Shown here: piece by piece, positions 50,406-61,427 of the stretch | Layout: each line of letters begins with the position of its first letter | Position numbering within the stretch: the first letter of the stretch is position 1 | Assembly: GCF_018599185.1 (NCBI RefSeq) | Contig: NZ_JAHFVL010000003.1 | Span: 124,001 to 188,000, forward strand | Reading direction: 5' to 3' | DNA: 64,000 nt | DNA from: Rhodanobacter sp. LX-99 | Lineage (GTDB): Bacteria; Pseudomonadota; Gammaproteobacteria; Xanthomonadales; Rhodanobacteraceae | Translations under genes and position numbers: made by a program | Notes under the pieces: model-generated | Told to the model about the DNA's origin: nothing | The model's database searches: none | The model's input: only the letters and a program-made list of their open reading frames with translations

Positions 50406-53300
50406 ATGGTTCTGAAACACAACGTGCTGGCGATGGCGATTGCATCGGTGTGCCTTGGCGTCTGCGCCACGGCTTACGCCGGGACCGCACCTTCGGCCAG
50501 CCAGCAGCAGGACACGCAAGATCAGGCCCAGCCGTCGCCGACCGACAAGAACAGCAAGGACGCCGACGGCAAGCACAACAAGGCGCAGAAGATGCAGGCC
50601 GTCGAGGTGAACGGCTTCATCAGCAGCATCGAGAACTCCACCGCGCTCAAGCGCAACGCCAGCAGCATCGTCGAGGCGGTATCGGCCGAACAGGTCGGCA
50701 AGCTGCCCGGCGTGAGCATCGCCGATACCCTCGGCCGCCTGCCCGGCCTCGCCGTGCAGACCGTCAGCGGTCGTCCGCAGGTGCTGACCATCCACGGCCT
50801 CGGCCCGGATTTCTCCACCGCGCTGGTCAACGGCGGCCAGCAGGTTTCCACGTCCAACAACCGCGACGTGCAGTTCGACCAGTATCCGTCGAGCTGGTTC
50901 GACAACGTGGTGGTGCACCTGACCCCGCAGGCCGACCTGATCGGCCAGGGCCTCACCGGCACCGTCGACATGCACACCATCCGTCCGCTGGAAAAGAGCG
51001 GCCCCGAGGCGGCGCTGAATGCCCACTACATCTGGAACGACATGTCCCAGCTGGCGAGTGGCCCCGGCGTCAGCGACAAGGGCTACAACGTCAACGGCGT
51101 GTGGGTGCACCAGTTCGCCGACCACACCCTCGGCGTCACCCTGGGCGTGGACATGGAATCCAACCCCGCGCAGATCCAGCACCAGGCGCCGTGGGGCTAT
51201 CCGGGCGACAACGACGGCAACGCGGTGGTCGGCGGCGCGAAGAACTACGGCATCTCCGACACGATGAAGCGTCGCGGCGTGCTGGCCACCGTGCAGTGGC
51301 AGCCGAACGAGTGGTACAGCGGCGTCGTGGACCTGACCTACGACAACTTCAAGGAAGTGCAGCAGGCCAAGGGCATGGAGTTCCCGCTGTGGTGGAGCTC
51401 CGCGCAACTGCAGCCGGGCGGGACCGTGCAGAACGGCATGGTCACCAGCGGCACCTACGGCAACGTCAAGCCGGTGATCCGCAACGACTACAACAGCACC
51501 AGCGCCCGGGTCTACAACTTCAACTGGGACAACAAGTTCACCATCAACGAGGACTGGACGGCCGACTTCGACGCGAACTACTCGCGCGCCACCCGCCGCG
51601 ACATCAACCTCGAGAGCTACTCCGGCACCGGCTTCACTCCGGCCAACGGCGCCACCGACACCGTCGGCTTCGTCGAGCGCAGCAACGGGCTGCTCTACCT
51701 CACCCCGTCGCTGGACTACACCAACGGCGTCGTGCTGACCGACCCGCAAGGCTGGGGCGGCGGCAACGACGTGGTGCAGGCGGGCTTCATCAACGCGCCG
51801 CACACCGTGGACTACCTGGCCAACCTGCGCCTGAGCGCGGAGCGCAGCTTCTCCAGCGGTCCGTTCTCCAGCATGGAGTTCGGCGTGGCGCACAGCACCC
51901 GCGACAAGACCTACCACATCGACCAGAGCTTCCTCACCCTGGGCGGCGGCACCATCAGCGGCGGCGGCGCAGTCACCACCGCGCCGTTCAGCGGCACGTC
52001 GTGCTCCCCGCTGTCGTGGATGGGCATCGCCGACCAGCTCTGCTACAACCCGTTCGGCCTGATCGACAACGGCACCCTGCAGCAGGTGCCCACCTTCGGC
52101 TCGTCGCTGGCGATGCCGCCGAACTGGAACGTGCGCGAGAAGACGCTGACCCCGTTCGTGCAGTTCAACCTCGACACCTACCTGGGCGGCGTCAGCCTGC
52201 GCGGCAACTTCGGTGCGCAGGCACAGCACACCTCGCAGCGTTCGACCGGCGAACGCGTGGCGCCGGGCAGCGCGATCACCGGCAACGCGATCACGCTGAT
52301 CCCGGTGGTGGGCAGCACCAGCTACACCAAGGTCCTGCCCAGCGCCAACCTGATCTTCGGCTTCGGCGACAACGACGACCTGCGCGTCAGCGCCGCACGT
52401 ACCCTGGCCCGCCCGCGCATGGACCAGATGAATGCCAGCCTGGGGGTGAGCGGCAACATCACGCGCCTGCAGTCGACCGATCCGAACCAGGCGTACTTCA
52501 GCGCCTCGGGCGGCAACGCCAAGCTCAAGCCGACCATGGCCGACAACTACAACGTCAGCTACGAGCACTACTTCTCCGGCGGCAACGGCTACGAGTGCAA
52601 CGCCGGCGACGCGAAGAACTCGGACCTGTGCCGCAGCGGCGGCGGCTACTTCGCGCTGTCGGGCTACTTCCTCAAGCTGAAGGACTACATCAACCCGAAC
52701 GCAGCCTTCCTGTACGACTTCAGCTCGTTCCTGCCGTTTGGCCTGACGCCGACGCAGCAGTCCCAGCTGGGCACGCCCCTGGGCATCGTCTCCGGTCCGA
52801 CCAACGACGGCCACGGCTACGTGAAGGGCGGCCAGGTGACCTTGAACCTGCCGTTCAACCTGGTCACGCCGGCACTCGACGGCTTCGGCACGATCCTCAC
52901 CGGCAACCGCACCAAGAGTTCGCTGGTGTTCGCCGGCAACAGCACGCCGATCACCGTGCCGGGCCTGTCGAAGTGGGTCGCCAACGCCACGCTGTACTAC
53001 CAGCACAGCGGCTTCGAGGCCCGCATCAGCGACAGCTACCGTTCGAGCTTCCTGGGCGAGGTGTCGGGCATCAGCGCGTCCCGCATCGAGCAGACCATCC
53101 AGGGCGGCAGCACCTACGATGCCCAGGTCAGCTACAGCATCGACAGCGGCAGCCTGAAGGGCCTGACCTTCATCGTGCAGGGCTCCAACCTGTCCAACAA
53201 GACCTTCATCACCTACCAGAACAACGACCCGCGCCAGGTGCTGACGTGGGAGCGTTACGGCCGCCGCTACGATATCGGCGTCTCGTACAAGTTCCAGTAA
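50406..53300 (+). CDS. TonB-dependent receptor, Xanthomonas-Caulobacter type, for maltodextrins
   Basis: This 964-residue outer-membrane protein has a signal peptide (ending CATAYAG, about residue 26), a Gln/Asp-rich linker, a plug domain (about residues 60-200: NASSIVEAVSAEQVGKLPG, SIADTLGRLPGLAVQ, VLTIHGLGPDFSTALVNG) and a 22-strand-type barrel ending ERYGRRYDIGVSYKFQ. Receptors of this type take up plant or microbial oligosaccharides using TonB energy. Its neighbours (GH13, GH31, MFS transporter) point to maltodextrins. ATG 50406 has GGGAGGGGAG upstream. A strong terminator follows, so the receptor may be made in excess over the genes behind it. Confidence 0.93.
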   Translation: MVLKHNVLAMAIASVCLGVCATAYAGTAPSASQQQDTQDQAQPSPTDKNSKDADGKHNKAQKMQAVEVNGFISSIENSTALKRNASSIVEAVSAEQVGKLPGVSIADTLGRLPGLAVQTVSGRPQVLTIHGLGPDFSTALVNGGQQVSTSNNRDVQFDQYPSSWFDNVVVHLTPQADLIGQGLTGTVDMHTIRPLEKSGPEAALNAHYIWNDMSQLASGPGVSDKGYNVNGVWVHQFADHTLGVTLGVDMESNPAQIQHQAPWGYPGDNDGNAVVGGAKNYGISDTMKRRGVLATVQWQPNEWYSGVVDLTYDNFKEVQQAKGMEFPLWWSSAQLQPGGTVQNGMVTSGTYGNVKPVIRNDYNSTSARVYNFNWDNKFTINEDWTADFDANYSRATRRDINLESYSGTGFTPANGATDTVGFVERSNGLLYLTPSLDYTNGVVLTDPQGWGGGNDVVQAGFINAPHTVDYLANLRLSAERSFSSGPFSSMEFGVAHSTRDKTYHIDQSFLTLGGGTISGGGAVTTAPFSGTSCSPLSWMGIADQLCYNPFGLIDNGTLQQVPTFGSSLAMPPNWNVREKTLTPFVQFNLDTYLGGVSLRGNFGAQAQHTSQRSTGERVAPGSAITGNAITLIPVVGSTSYTKVLPSANLIFGFGDNDDLRVSAARTLARPRMDQMNASLGVSGNITRLQSTDPNQAYFSASGGNAKLKPTMADNYNVSYEHYFSGGNGYECNAGDAKNSDLCRSGGGYFALSGYFLKLKDYINPNAAFLYDFSSFLPFGLTPTQQSQLGTPLGIVSGPTNDGHGYVKGGQVTLNLPFNLVTPALDGFGTILTGNRTKSSLVFAGNSTPITVPGLSKWVANATLYYQHSGFEARISDSYRSSFLGEVSGISASRIEQTIQGGSTYDAQVSYSIDSGSLKGLTFIVQGSNLSNKTFITYQNNDPRQVLTWERYGRRYDIGVSYKFQ

Positions 53301-53328
53301 GCCGTATAGGCATTACCTCCCCATGGTG

Positions 53329-53361
53329 CCCCGCTGTGTGTTCTCCGGCGGGGTTTTTTTT
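53329..53361 (+). terminator. intrinsic terminator after the TonB receptor gene
   Basis: CCCCGC (53329-53334) pairs with GCGGGG (53348-53353) across a 13-base loop and is followed at once by eight T residues. It lies only 66 bases before the halogenase-like gene, so it probably attenuates rather than isolates the downstream genes, unless these have a promoter of their own. Confidence 0.8.
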
Positions 53362-53426
53362 CACGATCCGCGCATCCGCAACGATGGCTGCGTGACAGCG
53401 ATAACAGGACGCCGAGGAGCCATGAC

Positions 53427-54944
53427 ATGAACGATCCCCGCATCCGCCGCATCGTGATCGTCGGCGGCGGCACCGCCGGCTGGATGGCGGCGGCGCTGCT
53501 CGCGAAGGCTCTCGGGGCGGGTGTCGCCATACGCCTGGTCGAATCGGCCGAGATCGGCACCGTGGGCGTGGGCGAGGCCACCATTCCGCAGATCCGCCAC
53601 ATCAACCGCTTCCTCGGCATCGACGAGGACGACATGCTGCGTGCCGTCCACGGCACCTACAAGCTGGGCGTGCAGCTCAACGGCTTCGGCCGCCTCGGCG
53701 ACTCCTACCTGCACGCCTTCGGCGACCTCGGCCTGCCGCTGGGGCTGACGCCGTTCCACCACTACTGGCTGCGCGCCGTGCAGGAGCGCAGCCGCGCGGA
53801 CGCGCCGGACCTGTGGGCGTACTCGCTCAACGCCGCGGCCGCCGCCGAGAACCGCTTCGCGCCGCTGGAAACCGTGCCGGACAGCCCGGTCGGCGGCATC
53901 CGCTACGCCTATCATTTCGACGCCTCGCGCTACGCCCAGTACCTGCGCGAACGCATCGCGCCTGGCGCGGTGCAGCGCACCGAGGGCAAAGTGGTGGACG
54001 TGCGCCTGCGCGCCGGCGACGGTTTCATCGAATCGCTGCAGCTGGACAACGGCGAGATCGTCGAGGGCGACTTCTTCATCGACTGCTCCGGCTTCCGCGG
54101 CCTGCTGGTCGAGGGCGCGCTGAACACCGGCTACGAGAACTGGCAGCACTGGCTGCCCTGCGACCGCGCACTGGCCGTAGCCAGCGCGCCGGGCGGCCCG
54201 ATGCGCCCGTATACCCAGGCCAGCGCGCGCACGGCCGGCTGGCAGTGGCGCATCCCGCTGCGCCACCGCGTGGGCAACGGCCACGTGTACTGCAGCCGCT
54301 TCATCAGCGACGACGAAGCCGCCGCCCAGCTGCTGGCGAACCTGGAGACCGAAGCGCTGGGCGATCCGCGCCCGCTGCGCTTCGTCACCGGCATGCGCCG
54401 GTTGGCATGGAGCCGCAACTGCCTCGCGCTGGGCCTGGCCGCCGGCTTCATGGAGCCGCTGGAATCGACCAGCATCCACCTGGTGCAGTCCGGCATCAAC
54501 CGCCTGCTGGCGATGTTCCCCGACCGCCACTGCGAGCGGCAGCTGGTGGACGAGTACAACCGCCAGACCCGCTTCGAGTACGAACGCGTGCGCGATTTCC
54601 TGATCCTGCACTACAAGGCCACCGAGCGCACCGACACGCCGTTCTGGCAGCAGTGCGGCGCGATGGACATCCCGCCGGCGCTGGCGCGCCGCATCGAGTT
54701 GTTCCGGCGCACCGGCATGGTCTTCCGCGAGGCCGACGAGCTGTTCACCGAGACCGGCTGGGTGCAGGTGCTGCTGGGCCAGCGCATCGAGCCGGAGCGC
54801 CATCATCCGCTGGCCGACGCGCTGACCGCGGAGCAGCTGGACGGTTTCCTCGCCGACATCCGCACCCTGGTCGGCCGCGCGAAGGACGCGCTGCCGCCGC
54901 ACCACGAATTCGTGGCGCGCGCGGCCGGCAGCCTCGCCGCATGA
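53427..54944 (+). CDS. tryptophan-halogenase-family flavoprotein
   Basis: This 505-residue flavoprotein shows the FAD-binding GGGTAGWM (about residues 13-20), Lys79 in HGTYKLGVQ at the position of the catalytic lysine of PrnA, the halogenase fingerprint WQWRIP (about residue 271) and GFMEPLESTSIHL with the conserved Glu. The family chlorinates free tryptophan, yet many members sit beside TonB receptors in sugar-utilisation loci of Xanthomonadales and Caulobacterales, where their real substrate is unknown. It is followed closely by secreted glycosidases. All key residues look intact, so it is probably active on some aromatic or sugar-linked substrate. Confidence 0.9.
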   Translation: MNDPRIRRIVIVGGGTAGWMAAALLAKALGAGVAIRLVESAEIGTVGVGEATIPQIRHINRFLGIDEDDMLRAVHGTYKLGVQLNGFGRLGDSYLHAFGDLGLPLGLTPFHHYWLRAVQERSRADAPDLWAYSLNAAAAAENRFAPLETVPDSPVGGIRYAYHFDASRYAQYLRERIAPGAVQRTEGKVVDVRLRAGDGFIESLQLDNGEIVEGDFFIDCSGFRGLLVEGALNTGYENWQHWLPCDRALAVASAPGGPMRPYTQASARTAGWQWRIPLRHRVGNGHVYCSRFISDDEAAAQLLANLETEALGDPRPLRFVTGMRRLAWSRNCLALGLAAGFMEPLESTSIHLVQSGINRLLAMFPDRHCERQLVDEYNRQTRFEYERVRDFLILHYKATERTDTPFWQQCGAMDIPPALARRIELFRRTGMVFREADELFTETGWVQVLLGQRIEPERHHPLADALTAEQLDGFLADIRTLVGRAKDALPPHHEFVARAAGSLAA

Positions 54945-54979
54945 GCGCCGCAGCATTCCACCGTGACCGGGGACCGACC

Positions 54980-56533
54980 ATGATCCGACGCATCGCTTCG
55001 TCCCTGCTCTTCGCCCTGCTCGCGCTGGGCGGCTCCGCGCCGGCGACGGCCGCGGCCGCGCCCGCCGCTCCTGCTGCATCGGCACCCTCCGGCGTCTGGT
55101 ACGAGATCTTCGTGCGCAGCTGGTACGACACCGACGGCGACGGCATCGGCGACTTGAACGGCGTCACCGCGAAGCTCGACTACCTCAAGTCGCTCGGCGT
55201 CGGCGGCATCTGGCTGATGCCGATCAATCCCTCGCCCAGCTACCACGGCTACGACGTCACCGACTACTACGCGATCAACCCGCAGTACGGCACGATGGCC
55301 GATTTCCAGCGGCTGCTGCGCGAGGCGCACCAGCGCCACATCAAGGTGATCATCGACCTGGTGATCAACCACACCAGCGACCGGCACCCCTGGTTCGAGG
55401 CCGCCCGCGATCCCGCTGATCCGCATCACGACTGGTACAGCTGGGCCGGCCCGCACACCGACCTGCACGCCGCGGACGCCGCCGGCGCGCAGGCCTGGCA
55501 TGCACTCGGCGCGACGCACTACCTGGGCGACTTCTCCAGCAACATGCCGGACCTTGACTACGACACGCCGGCGGTGCGCAAGGAGATGGTCAAGCTCGGC
55601 CAGTACTGGCTGAAGAAAGGCGTCGACGGCTTCCGCCTCGACGCCGCCCAGCACATCTACTACGACTTCAAGGCGGACGCCCACAATCCGCTCACGCTCA
55701 AGAAGAACCTCGCCTGGTGGTCCGAATTCCGCCAGGGCCTGGATGCGGTCAACCCCGCGGCCTACGTCGTCGGCGAGGTGACCCGCGACTCCGCCGACGA
55801 GCTGGCGCCGTACTTCAAGCCGCTCGACGCGGTGTTCGACTTCCCGCTGGCGACGCAGCTGATCGACAGCGCGAAGCACGAACGCGCCGGCGATCTCGGC
55901 GCACTGCTCGCGCACACCGATGCCGCCTACCGCAAGGTCGCCGGCAAATCCGGCGTGGACGCGCCGTTCCTGTCCAACCACGACCAGGAACGCGTGATGA
56001 GCCAGCTCGACGGCAACGCGCAGCACATGCGCATGGCCGCCGCGATGCTGCTCACCCTGCCCGGCCAGCCGTTCGTCTACTACGGCGAGGAGCTGGGCAT
56101 GCGCGGGAAGAAGCCCGACCCGGACCTGCGCGAGCCGATGCGCTGGCACCGCGATCCGCACGGCGCGGGCGAGACGCGCTGGAAAACGTTCAGTGCCGGC
56201 GACGGCCCCGACGTTTCGGTGGAGGCCGAGCAGCAGGCCGGCGATTCGCTGCTGCACTACTACGCCATGCTGATCGGCTGGCGCCGTGAGATCGGCGCGC
56301 TGCGCGACGGCACGCTCACCGCGCCCCCGCTGGCCAACCCGCACATCGCCGCGTGGCAGCTCGACGCCGCCGGCAGCCACGTGCTGGTACTGCACAACCT
56401 GTCCGGCCAGCCGCAGCAGGTGCCGCTGGGCGACACCCGTTTCCGCCACGTGCTGCGACACAGCCGCGCCGGCACCGCGCTGCGGCGCGGCCGCCTGACA
56501 TTGCCGCCCTATGCCAGCGCCATCCTGGACTGA
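54980..56533 (+). CDS. secreted alpha-amylase-family enzyme, GH13
   Basis: This 517-residue exported enzyme has a signal peptide (about residues 1-27) and an Ala/Pro-rich spacer, then a GH13 barrel: YEIFVRSWYDTDGDGIGD, IIDLVINHTSDRH, GFRLDAAQH (nucleophile Asp), YVVGEVTRD (acid/base Glu) and FLSNHDQERV. It should cut alpha-1,4-glucans in the periplasm or outside. ATG 54980 is preferred, with GGGGA seven bases upstream; an ATG at 54941 overlapping the halogenase stop would add 13 residues before the signal peptide and may still serve for coupling. Confidence 0.9.
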   Translation: MIRRIASSLLFALLALGGSAPATAAAAPAAPAASAPSGVWYEIFVRSWYDTDGDGIGDLNGVTAKLDYLKSLGVGGIWLMPINPSPSYHGYDVTDYYAINPQYGTMADFQRLLREAHQRHIKVIIDLVINHTSDRHPWFEAARDPADPHHDWYSWAGPHTDLHAADAAGAQAWHALGATHYLGDFSSNMPDLDYDTPAVRKEMVKLGQYWLKKGVDGFRLDAAQHIYYDFKADAHNPLTLKKNLAWWSEFRQGLDAVNPAAYVVGEVTRDSADELAPYFKPLDAVFDFPLATQLIDSAKHERAGDLGALLAHTDAAYRKVAGKSGVDAPFLSNHDQERVMSQLDGNAQHMRMAAAMLLTLPGQPFVYYGEELGMRGKKPDPDLREPMRWHRDPHGAGETRWKTFSAGDGPDVSVEAEQQAGDSLLHYYAMLIGWRREIGALRDGTLTAPPLANPHIAAWQLDAAGSHVLVLHNLSGQPQQVPLGDTRFRHVLRHSRAGTALRRGRLTLPPYASAILD

Positions 56534-56558
56534 ACCCGCGACCCGCGAGGAGCCCGCC

Positions 56559-58937
56559 ATGACCATCCCCCCCACCCGTACCGCAAAACCCGGCCCGGCC
56601 CTGGCCGCCTGGCTGTGGCTTGGCCTCGCCCTGGCTCCGGCGGGCGGCATCGCTGCGGCCGTCCCCGCGCAGACTGCACAGGCATCTCCCATGGATCAAC
56701 TTGCCGACCACGCCATCACGATCGACTTCGGTGCCGACCGGCTGGACGTCCACTTCATCGCGCCCGGCGTCGTGCGCGTGCATTTCGAACCCGGCCGCCA
56801 TGCCGGCGCGCCCGCGCTGGTGCTCGACCCCGCCGCCGCACCGGCGCACTTCGCGCAGGTACGCGGCACGCGGAACGCCGACGGCGCGAGCCTCGCTTCC
56901 GCCGCCGCCTCGGTCCACTGGGATCGCCAGCAGCGCCAGCTGCGCATCGACGACGCACGGCAGCGCACGCTGCTGCGCATCGACGTCGATGCGCTGCGCC
57001 ACGGCAAGCTGCAGGCGCAGCACGCCGCCGCCGACGCGATGTACGGCATCGGCGGCTACAACGCCACCGAGGACGCTTCCGCCGGCATGCTGCGCGGCGG
57101 CAAGCAGGTGGCCAGCGCCGGCGAGCAAGGCCATGCCGGCGCACCGTTCGTGTGGAGCAGCGCCGGCTACGGCGTGCTGCTGGACAGCGACGGCGCCACG
57201 TTCACGCTGCAGCCCGGCACGATCGGCGCGACCGGCCCGCGCAAGGATACGGACGTCTATATTCTGCTCGGCACGCCGCCGCAGCTGTTCGGCGCGCTGG
57301 CGCAGCTCAGCGGCCGCACGCCGCTGTTCCCGAAGTGGGCGATGGGCTTCACCAACAGCCAGTGGGGCATCGACCAGAAGGAACTGCTGCAGATCGTCGA
57401 CACCTACCGCGCCAGGCACATCCCGATCGACAACATCACGCTGGACTTCGACTGGAAGGCCTGGGGCGAGGACGACTACGGCGAGTTCCGCTGGAATCCG
57501 GCCAAGTTCCCCGATGGCCCCAGCGGCGCCTTGAAGAAACGGATGGATGCCCGCGGGATCAAGCTGACCGGCATCATGAAGCCGCGCATCCACGTCGACA
57601 CGGTGGAAGGACGCTACGCCAGCGCGCACGGTTTCTGGGTGCCGGGCGAACAGGTCAGCGACGATTATTTCTCGCACAAGCCGGTGAAGAACATCGACTT
57701 CGATTTGCCCGCCGCGCGCGCCTGGTTCGGCAAGCTGGCGATCAAGTACGGCTACGACGACGGCATCGTGGGCTGGTGGAACGACGAGGCGGACACCACC
57801 GGCAGCGATACCGAGTTCATGAACATGCAGCGCGCGCTGTACGACAGCCAGCGCGGCGTCTCGAACCAGCGCGTGTGGTCGATCAACCGCAACTTCTGGC
57901 TGGGCTCGCAGCGCTATGCCTACGGCCTGTGGTCCGGCGACATCCCCACCGGCTTCCCCAGCATGGCCGGCCAGCGCGCGCGCATGCTCAGCGCGATCAA
58001 CGTGGGCGCGATGCAGTGGGGCATGGACGGCGGCGGTTTCAAGGACGGCACGCCGACGCCGGAGAACTACGCGCGATGGATCCAGTTCGGCGCATTCACG
58101 CCGATCTTCCGCGTGCACGGCGAGCTGGGCCAGAAGCGCCAGCCGTGGGTGTACGGCGCGGTCGCGGAGAAGGCCGCGACCGCCGCGATCCGCCTGCGCT
58201 ACACGCTGATTCCCTACATCTACAGCTACGAGCACGCGCGCCGCGCCACCGGCGTCGGCCTGGTGCGTCCGCTGCTGTTCGACTGGCCCGAGGATCCGAA
58301 CCTGCGCAACGACGTCGACAGCTGGCTGTTCGGCGACTGGCTGCTGGCCTCGCCGGTGGTCGTGCAGGGCCAGACCGCGAAGGACATCTACCTGCCCGCC
58401 GGGCGCTGGACCGACTGGTTCAGCGGCAAGGTCTACGACGGCGGCCGCAGCATCCGCCTGGCGATCGACAGCACGACGTGGAGCGACATCCCGCTGTTCG
58501 TCCGCGACGGCGCGATCATCCCGACCCGCCCGCCCGAGGACTACGTGGGCGAGCAGCCGCTGACCCAGCTCGACGTCGACGTGTTCCCCGCCGCGCAGCG
58601 CAGCACGTTCGACTACTACGACGACGACGGCAGCACCTACGACTACGAGCACGGCGCGTACTTCCTGCAGCCGCTGTCGGCGCAGCGCCGCGCCCACGCG
58701 ATCCAACTGGAACTCGGCGCCGCCAGCGGCAGCTTCAAGCCGGCACTGCGCTTCTACCTGCTGAAGGTCCATGGCGCCGCGGCCGCCAGCGTCGGCCAGC
58801 TGAAAGCCTACGCCGATCTCGACGCCCTGCAGCGCAGCGGCGGCGAAGGCTGGGCCCGCGGCCACGACCGCTACGGCGACGTCATCTACGTACGGGTGGC
58901 CGCCGCGCGCGCCGCGCAAATCACGATCGCCATGTAG
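56559..58937 (+). CDS. secreted alpha-glucosidase or transglucosylase, GH31
   Basis: This 792-residue protein has a signal sequence (about residues 1-40), an N-terminal beta-sandwich, a GH31 barrel with ITLDFDWKAWGEDDYGEF, the nucleophile Asp in IVGWWNDEADTTG and the acid/base Asp in MQWGMDGGGF, and C-terminal beta domains. GH31 enzymes hydrolyse or transfer terminal alpha-glucosyl units. The WWNDEAD form is close to GH31 members that act as transglucosylases on maltooligosaccharides, so both activities remain possible. ATG 56559 has GAGGAG six bases upstream. It probably trims dextrins before uptake. Confidence 0.9.
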   Translation: MTIPPTRTAKPGPALAAWLWLGLALAPAGGIAAAVPAQTAQASPMDQLADHAITIDFGADRLDVHFIAPGVVRVHFEPGRHAGAPALVLDPAAAPAHFAQVRGTRNADGASLASAAASVHWDRQQRQLRIDDARQRTLLRIDVDALRHGKLQAQHAAADAMYGIGGYNATEDASAGMLRGGKQVASAGEQGHAGAPFVWSSAGYGVLLDSDGATFTLQPGTIGATGPRKDTDVYILLGTPPQLFGALAQLSGRTPLFPKWAMGFTNSQWGIDQKELLQIVDTYRARHIPIDNITLDFDWKAWGEDDYGEFRWNPAKFPDGPSGALKKRMDARGIKLTGIMKPRIHVDTVEGRYASAHGFWVPGEQVSDDYFSHKPVKNIDFDLPAARAWFGKLAIKYGYDDGIVGWWNDEADTTGSDTEFMNMQRALYDSQRGVSNQRVWSINRNFWLGSQRYAYGLWSGDIPTGFPSMAGQRARMLSAINVGAMQWGMDGGGFKDGTPTPENYARWIQFGAFTPIFRVHGELGQKRQPWVYGAVAEKAATAAIRLRYTLIPYIYSYEHARRATGVGLVRPLLFDWPEDPNLRNDVDSWLFGDWLLASPVVVQGQTAKDIYLPAGRWTDWFSGKVYDGGRSIRLAIDSTTWSDIPLFVRDGAIIPTRPPEDYVGEQPLTQLDVDVFPAAQRSTFDYYDDDGSTYDYEHGAYFLQPLSAQRRAHAIQLELGAASGSFKPALRFYLLKVHGAAAASVGQLKAYADLDALQRSGGEGWARGHDRYGDVIYVRVAAARAAQITIAM

Positions 58938-58965
58938 GGCCTACCGGCTGTTCAAGGTTTCCTGA

Positions 58966-61059
<2,094 letters not shown>

Positions 61060-61071
61060 AGCGGTTTCATG

Positions 61072-61100
61072 GCGGCGGGGCGGATTCGCTCCGCCGCCGC
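61072..61100 (+). terminator. possible GC-rich terminator hairpin
   Basis: GCGGCG-GG-GCGGA pairs with TCCGCCGCCGC around the loop TTCGC, giving 11 base pairs with a two-base bulge. It starts 13 bases after the stop codon of the GH13 gene. There is no T-run, so termination is uncertain. Confidence 0.4.
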
Positions 61101-61239
61101 GAGCTCGCATTCGAGCCTGCGGAATCCAGTTGACCGGACCGTTCGCGCTGAGCATGGTTCGCGCGGCTAACGGAGCCGAAGCGCCGCTTCAGCCGTATCG
61201 ATGCCGGAACCACGTACCCGCCCCACGCGATCCACCGCA

Positions 61240-61288
61240 TGAATACGTATGCAACCACTGGTTGCTGCAGTGCGACGCTGCCTACCAT
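61240..61288 (+). promoter_or_regulatory. operator C and promoter of the glycosidase-transporter operon
   Basis: TGAATACGTATGCA (61240-61253) is followed after 29 bases by TACCATGCA, with TACCAT (61283-61288) as likely -10 and TTGCTG at the same -35 position as in copy B. The rest of the 360-base gap between the flanking genes holds the possible terminator at its start and a short leader frame at its end; nothing else is seen. Confidence 0.75.
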
Positions 61289-61373
61289 GCAGGACAAACC
61301 AGCCCGTCGTTGATGTTGCAATCGCAGCATGCGGGATATGCCACGCCGTGACATAACAGCCGTCGGAGGGCCC

Positions 61374-61427
61374 ATGCTGATGATCCGGATCGCCCCTATC
61401 CAAGCCCGCGTGGCCACGCCATGCTGA
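61374..61427 (+). other. 17-codon leader frame overlapping the start of the next gene
   Basis: ATG 61374 is preceded by GGAGGG, the best ribosome binding site in the area, and runs to a TGA at 61425-61427 that overlaps the ATG at 61421 of the following gene in another frame. It may be a coupling leader. Alternatively, the true N-terminus of the next protein starts here: joining the frames would add a basic n-region (MLMIRIAPIQ…) to a signal peptide that otherwise lacks one. Confidence 0.4.
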
